The translations under genes were made by a program, and so were the position numbers. Positions 5,594 through 8,737 of a DNA stretch of 8,737 bases are shown piece after piece. Each line of letters opens with the position of its first letter. Within the stretch, counting starts at the first letter, position 1. Origin of the DNA: Candidatus Aminicenantota bacterium. GTDB lineage: Bacteria > Acidobacteriota > Aminicenantia > UBA2199. The notes beneath the pieces are model-generated. The model worked only from the letters and a program-made list of their open reading frames with translations. It was not told the DNA's origin and did not search any database. The stretch is taken from the NCBI GenBank assembly GCA_020355945.1, contig CP070627.1, positions 5,521,863 to 5,530,599 on the forward strand, written 5' to 3'.

Positions 5594-5622
5594 TTGACAT
5601 TTCAATATTAATTCAATAAAAT
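5594..5622 (+). promoter_or_regulatory. Sigma70-type promoter of the HU gene
   Basis: A consensus TTGACA (5594-5599), a 17-bp AT-rich spacer and TAAAAT (5617-5622) make this the best promoter in the window. Transcription would start near 5629, just before the SD GGAGGT (5630-5635), so the leader is about 14 nt. This fits strong constitutive expression of an abundant nucleoid protein. Confidence 0.75.
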
Positions 5623-5642
5623 AAAGAGCGGAGGTAATCAGA

Positions 5643-5915
5643 ATGAATAAAAGTGAATTAATCAAACAAATTTCTGCTAAGGCAAAATTAAAACTGTCTG
5701 ATACTGAAAAATTGGTCAATGCCTTTATTGAGACAGTATCAGAGGAATTAAGGAACAAAGGCAAAGTAACGCTGGTGGGATTCGGAACCTTTGCGGTTGC
5801 TCACAGGAAAGCAAAGACCGGTGTTAATCCCAAAACCGGGGCCAAAATCACTATCCCGGCTAAAAATGTACCAGTTTTCAAGCCAGGAAAAGCGTTAAAA
5901 GAAATGGTAAAGTAG
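5643..5915 (+). CDS. hup: DNA-binding protein HU
   Basis: This is a 90-aa histone-like HU-family protein of standard length. It is a homodimeric nucleoid protein that bends and compacts DNA and supports replication, recombination and repressor loops. The N-terminal helices (MNKSELIKQISAKAKLKLS...) dimerise. The signature GFGTF is at residues 46-50. The DNA-gripping beta-arm runs from about 55 to 75 (KAKTGVNPKTGAKITIPA), with the intercalating proline at position 63. The end (VPVFKPGKALKEMV) matches the family. At two arm positions that are often Arg in other HU proteins, this one has Lys (KAKTG instead of RxGRN). HU and IHF are close, but the NPKTG arm and overall pattern favour HU. GGAGGT lies 7 nt before the ATG. 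It is probably monocistronic, followed by the structured region at 5917-6080. Confidence 0.97.
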   Translation: MNKSELIKQISAKAKLKLSDTEKLVNAFIETVSEELRNKGKVTLVGFGTFAVAHRKAKTGVNPKTGAKITIPAKNVPVFKPGKALKEMVK

Positions 5916-5916
5916 T

Positions 5917-6080
5917 TTTAGCTTTGCCTTTCGGATAACGCTGCTGCGCTGCCTGCATTGATGCAGCGGCGAAGCATAAGTGATTGAGTGCCACCTTGTG
6001 GATGTGGGAGAACACCATTCTAAGGTGTTTATCCCACATCTCACAAGGTAAACGATAACCCAGGAGAGCTAAAGGTTATC
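5917..6080 (+). ncRNA. Candidate structured RNA / 3' UTR element downstream of HU
   Basis: Starting one base after the HU stop codon, TTTAGCT (5917-5923) is complementary to AGCTAAA (6067-6073) and would enclose two hairpins. Hairpin A (5942-5976) has CTGCAT/ATGCAG at its tip and CGCTG/CGGCG plus TGCT/AGCA below. Hairpin B (5993-6049) has about 23 pairs: ACCTTGTG and GATGTGGGA on the 5' side meet TCCCACATC and CACAAGGT on the 3' side, with a 7-nt loop. A third local hairpin pairs GATAACC (6054-6060) with GGTTATC (6074-6080). GATAAC at 5934-5939 could compete for the same 3' strand, and GAGAG/CTCTC (6064-6068 with 6080-6084) is another alternative. I could not match it to tmRNA, 6S, SRP, RNase P or a known riboswitch. 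It may be an sRNA, a structured 3' UTR or a palindromic mobile remnant. The transcribed strand is assumed. Confidence 0.5.
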
Positions 6081-6126
6081 TCTCACAACATAAGGAGTAC
6101 CAGGGGCTGTTATTGGATGGTCCCCC

Positions 6127-6157
6127 AAAAATTGGAGTGAACAAACTTCTAATTTTT
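6127..6157 (+). terminator. AT-rich hairpin, probable transcription terminator
   Basis: AAAAATT (6127-6133) pairs with AATTTTT (6151-6157), extended inward by G-T, G-C, A-T and G-T to 11 pairs around a 9-nt loop. The T5 run belongs to the stem rather than following it, so it is a weak terminator. It would end transcripts from HU and the structured region before the two-component operon. A GGGG/CCCC pairing (6103-6106 with 6122-6125) lies directly upstream. Confidence 0.4.
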
Positions 6158-6171
6158 ACTTCCCTAAATCC

Positions 6172-6177
6172 TATAAT
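6172..6177 (+). promoter_or_regulatory. Probable -10 box for the two-component operon
   Basis: A perfect TATAAT sits 105 nt upstream of the response-regulator ATG. No good -35 hexamer is found at 16-19 bp upstream (that DNA is the arm of the preceding hairpin), so an activator or another start is possible. No -24/-12 sigma54 pattern (TGGC with TTGC at the correct spacing) was seen here. The leader would be about 98 nt. Confidence 0.35.
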
Positions 6178-6281
6178 CTATCCAAAAAGAGTTTGAGGAA
6201 CATCAAGCTTTTGTGGCGGCGATAGAATTCAGGATTGGGTGAAAGAATATTTTTTTTCGTAATAAAACCAGGACAGGAAGG

Positions 6282-7658
6282 ATGTGGGCGAATATAAAAA
6301 TTTTAATTATTGAAGATGAAATTGCTTTGAGAACATCTCTAAAAAAATTGATCGAATTAAGAAAATACCAGGTGGATGAGGCTGAGGATTTTGTTTCCGC
6401 AGCTAAAAAGATACGTTATTATGATTATGATATATTTTTGCTGGATTTAAAGCTGCCTGATGGGAATGGGCTCCAGTTGCTCAAAAAATATAAATCCAAA
6501 ATGGAAAAAAAAACAATTATCATGACGGCTCATGCCACGATTCCCAGCGCAGTGGATGCCATCAAAAGCGGTGCCTTTTACTACCTGGAAAAGCCCCTGG
6601 ATGAGGAACTGCTGTTTATTCAAATGGAAAAGATCCTGGGCCTTACCCAATTACGGGAAAAAAATCTAACCTTAAAAAGAGAGTTAACCACTGAGCATTC
6701 ATCTGATGAGATCGTCTATGAAAGCAAGCAGATGGCTGAGATCGTTTCATTGGCTAAAAAATTTGCCCGGACCGATGATATTGTTTTGATCCAGGGGAAT
6801 ACCGGGGTGGGAAAAGAGATAATGGCCAAATTTATCCACAAAAACTCAAAACGAAAGGACAAAACCTTTCTGCCTATCAATTGTTCCACTATCCCGGAGC
6901 AGTTGTTCGAGTCGGAATTGTTTGGGTTTAAAAAAGGTGCCTTTACCGGTGCTTCCGAAAATTACAGCGGACGATTTATCCAGGCGAACAAAGGGACCCT
7001 ATTCCTTGATGAAATCGGTGAAATACCCATGCATTTGCAGGCAAAGCTGCTGCGGGTCCTGGAAGAGGAAGAAATCTATCAATTGGGGAATAACCAACCC
7101 CAAAAAGTTGATGTCAGGGTAATTGCCGCCACCAATCAAGACCTCTGGAAAGAAGTCCGGGCCGATCGATTTAGAAAAGACCTCTATTTCCGGCTAAAGG
7201 GAACCATGGTCCACATACCACCATTATGTGAACGAAAAGAAGATATCATGCCCCTGGTCTGGCACTTTATTTCAATATTTAATAATCTATTTGAAAAAAC
7301 AATAAACAGGATTACCAAAGAGGCGGAAGCGTATCTCATTGAGTATCCCTGGGAAGGAAATGTGAGAGAGTTAAAAAATACCATTAAAAGCATTTTTACC
7401 TTCAAAAACAGTGATGCTATCACCGTAAAAGATTTAATGCTCACGCTGCATGTCAATAATAGAGAAACCAAAAAATCTTTTGTGGCACTGCAAGAGCATG
7501 AACTCAGGTATATCAAAGAAGTACTGGAGGCGAATCAATTTAACATTAAAAAAACAGCTAAAATCCTGGATATTTCAAGATCCAGGCTGTACAGGAAACT
7601 TAAACTTTTAGAAATAGACATCAACGAAGAGTTGGACGGCGAAATAGAAAATGGTTAG
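6282..7658 (+). CDS. Sigma54-dependent response regulator, NtrC family
   Basis: The 458-aa protein has the full NtrC layout. The receiver domain (about 5-120) has acidic pocket E11/D12, phospho-acceptor Asp55 in LLDLKLPDG, Thr82 (MTAHA) and Lys104 (EKP). The AAA+ domain (about 143-370) has Walker A GNTGVGKE (172-179), the sigma54-contacting loop GAFTGA (219-224), Walker B GTLFLDEIGE (238-247), arginine-finger region FRKDLYFRL (297-305) and WEGNVREL (357-364). A C-terminal Fis-type helix-turn-helix follows (about 421-445, KKTAKILDISRSRLYRKL). Walker A differs from the usual GESGTGKE (E to N, T to V), but Lys178 is kept. It should bind enhancer sites and hydrolyse ATP to open sigma54 promoters when phosphorylated. 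AGGA (6270-6273) precedes the ATG by about 8 nt. Its last 8 bases overlap the kinase gene, so the two are translationally coupled partners. The regulon is not identifiable here. Confidence 0.95.
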   Translation: MWANIKILIIEDEIALRTSLKKLIELRKYQVDEAEDFVSAAKKIRYYDYDIFLLDLKLPDGNGLQLLKKYKSKMEKKTIIMTAHATIPSAVDAIKSGAFYYLEKPLDEELLFIQMEKILGLTQLREKNLTLKRELTTEHSSDEIVYESKQMAEIVSLAKKFARTDDIVLIQGNTGVGKEIMAKFIHKNSKRKDKTFLPINCSTIPEQLFESELFGFKKGAFTGASENYSGRFIQANKGTLFLDEIGEIPMHLQAKLLRVLEEEEIYQLGNNQPQKVDVRVIAATNQDLWKEVRADRFRKDLYFRLKGTMVHIPPLCERKEDIMPLVWHFISIFNNLFEKTINRITKEAEAYLIEYPWEGNVRELKNTIKSIFTFKNSDAITVKDLMLTLHVNNRETKKSFVALQEHELRYIKEVLEANQFNIKKTAKILDISRSRLYRKLKLLEIDINEELDGEIENG

Positions 7659-8737
7659 AAAAGATTTCAATAGACTATTGGAAAAAGCCCTGGCGGAAAT
7701 CGAAACCTTGAACTATGCCGAACAATTCCTGGATTTATTTCCCGATTTTTTTTCAAAATATTTGCCCGTTTCCGGTTTATCGGCTTTCATTTTAAATAGT
7801 GATAACACAACATTTGTACCTTACGTTGAAGAAAAATATTCCCAATTAAGACTTGAGCCGATCACCTGGGATGCAAATGTGGTGATTTACTTGAAAAACT
7901 CACGGAAAACAATTGTACTCAGGGATGAGAACGCTGCAAGAGTACGGTTTCTAAAAAAAACCAATACCGACCTTTTTGAAAAAATGAAACCTGACATCAT
8001 TATTCCCCTATTTTCACTTAAAAAGCTCTACGGCTTCGTGGTGATTGAAGCCAGCAATAAAACGTATAAGGAGCTTGACCATATCATTGATTTTTTCAAA
8101 ATTTTTTCCAATATTTTAATATCCCTGGTGATTGGGGAACGCGCCCAGCTAGAAAACAGCAGGAACTATTACCAGATCTACAAGATGGATCGATTGGCCA
8201 TGGTAGGGGAGTTGGCGGCTTCCGCGGCACATGAGATCAAGAATCCCCTGGCCGGTATTTCCACCTTTCTCAAATATTTCACAGAATTAAAGGATTTTAA
8301 GAAAAAGGACATTATTGATGAATTGGAAGTCATGAAACAATCGGTGCAGAGAATCGATGACATCGTTAAGTCTTTGCTCATTTTTTCCCGGTATAAAAAG
8401 AAAAAAATCAGTAAAGTCAGCTTGTCCGAACTGCTTGAATCTTCGCTTCACTCCATAGCCTTAAAAGTTCCTGCCCATATAAAAATAAGAAAAGAAATCG
8501 ATGAGGAATTAATGATTGAAACCGATTACCAGCAGCTCCAGCAGGTAGTGATCAATATTTTGTTTAATGCCATTGAAGCAATTGATAAAAGAGAGGGTGA
8601 GATTGTCATTCGCACCTATGTGACCGGTAGGGATCAACTGCCCTCTGAAGAGTTGTTTGATATCTCAATAAAGGATAATGGACCCGGTGTCCAGGAGTCC
8701 TTTAAACAGAAACTTTTTCAGCCTTTCCAGACCACTA
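7651..8737 (+). CDS. Soluble sensor histidine kinase, NtrB-like with GAF-like input domain (partial at right edge)
   Basis: The frame opens at ATG 7651, overlapping the response regulator by 8 bp, and runs 362 codons to the window end. Residues about 20-165 look like a GAF-type sensory domain: SGLSAFILNS, a variable centre, then KPDIIIPLFSLKKLYGFVVIE. There is no signal peptide or clear pair of membrane helices, so it is a cytoplasmic kinase. The dimerisation and phospho-acceptor region follows: RLAMVGELAASAAHEIKNPL with His194. The ATPase part shows the N-box QVVINILFNAIEAI (Asn302, Asn306), the G1 box DNGPG (342-346) and the F-box KLFQPFQTT. The G2 box is beyond the edge. It should autophosphorylate His194 and pass the phosphate to Asp55 of the overlapping regulator. 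The ligand is unknown. No strong SD is seen; translation probably depends on coupling. Confidence 0.93.
   Translation, partial: MVRKDFNRLLEKALAEIETLNYAEQFLDLFPDFFSKYLPVSGLSAFILNSDNTTFVPYVEEKYSQLRLEPITWDANVVIYLKNSRKTIVLRDENAARVRFLKKTNTDLFEKMKPDIIIPLFSLKKLYGFVVIEASNKTYKELDHIIDFFKIFSNILISLVIGERAQLENSRNYYQIYKMDRLAMVGELAASAAHEIKNPLAGISTFLKYFTELKDFKKKDIIDELEVMKQSVQRIDDIVKSLLIFSRYKKKKISKVSLSELLESSLHSIALKVPAHIKIRKEIDEELMIETDYQQLQQVVINILFNAIEAIDKREGEIVIRTYVTGRDQLPSEELFDISIKDNGPGVQESFKQKLFQPFQTT

Noticed and set aside
5917..6120. tmRNA, 6S RNA or integron attC site
   Set aside because: There is no tmRNA acceptor-type ends or tag frame, no single 6S-like bubble stem, and no RYYYAAC/GTTRRRY core pair in the correct arrangement.
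6190..6280. Sigma54 promoter before the two-component operon
   Set aside because: The only TGGC (around 6214) is not followed by a TTGC/TTGCA at the required spacing.
8178..8381. Minus-strand 67-aa open frame inside the histidine kinase
   Set aside because: It is antisense to the clearly coding H-box region and has no start signal.

Overview
The window reads as chromosomal DNA from a Gram-negative bacterium of moderate-to-low GC. It carries ordinary sigma70-type promoters (TTGACA/TTGACT, 16-17 bp spacers, TATAAT/TAAAAT), Shine-Dalgarno sites, an HU protein and an NtrC/NtrB-like two-component pair. The lineage cannot be fixed from the sequence. The mix of large signalling proteins, unknown secreted or membrane proteins and abundant short interspersed repeats would fit an Acidobacteriota (Aminicenantes-like) or deltaproteobacterial-type genome, but this is a guess.

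Left part (1-1572, minus strand). This holds a 135-aa unknown protein, then a probable operon with its own promoter (985-1013). The operon encodes a 39-aa membrane peptide, a 194-aa unknown protein, and the first 47 residues of a secreted protein that leaves the window at base 1. Its N-terminus resembles the start of periplasmic beta-propeller sensors of hybrid histidine kinases. The 135-aa and 194-aa proteins may be diverged paralogues.

Middle (1573-3510). This is decayed, repeat-laden DNA. A minus-strand pseudogene (about 2030-2510) is frameshifted and split by a repeat cassette. Several cassettes share one design: a run of variable 8-bp units, a constant GGGGACGGTGCG core, then TTGAAATG-type 8-mers. 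Two of them form a perfect 22-bp inverted repeat. A 293-aa membrane protein follows on the plus strand, with its own promoter and another 8-mer array in its leader.

Right part (3511-8737). A 620-aa minus-strand protein that appears to be built from several ACT-like regulatory modules diverges from the HU gene. Between their two well-formed promoters lies a long hairpin ending in a T-run that neither promoter would transcribe. Downstream of HU is about 165 bp of dense, partly mutually exclusive base pairing (candidate structured RNA), then a terminator-like hairpin and a perfect TATAAT. Next comes an overlapping gene pair: an NtrC-family sigma54 activator and a soluble GAF-containing histidine kinase that is cut by the right edge. 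The kinase should phosphorylate Asp55 of the activator, which would then drive sigma54 promoters elsewhere. No target promoter was found in the window.
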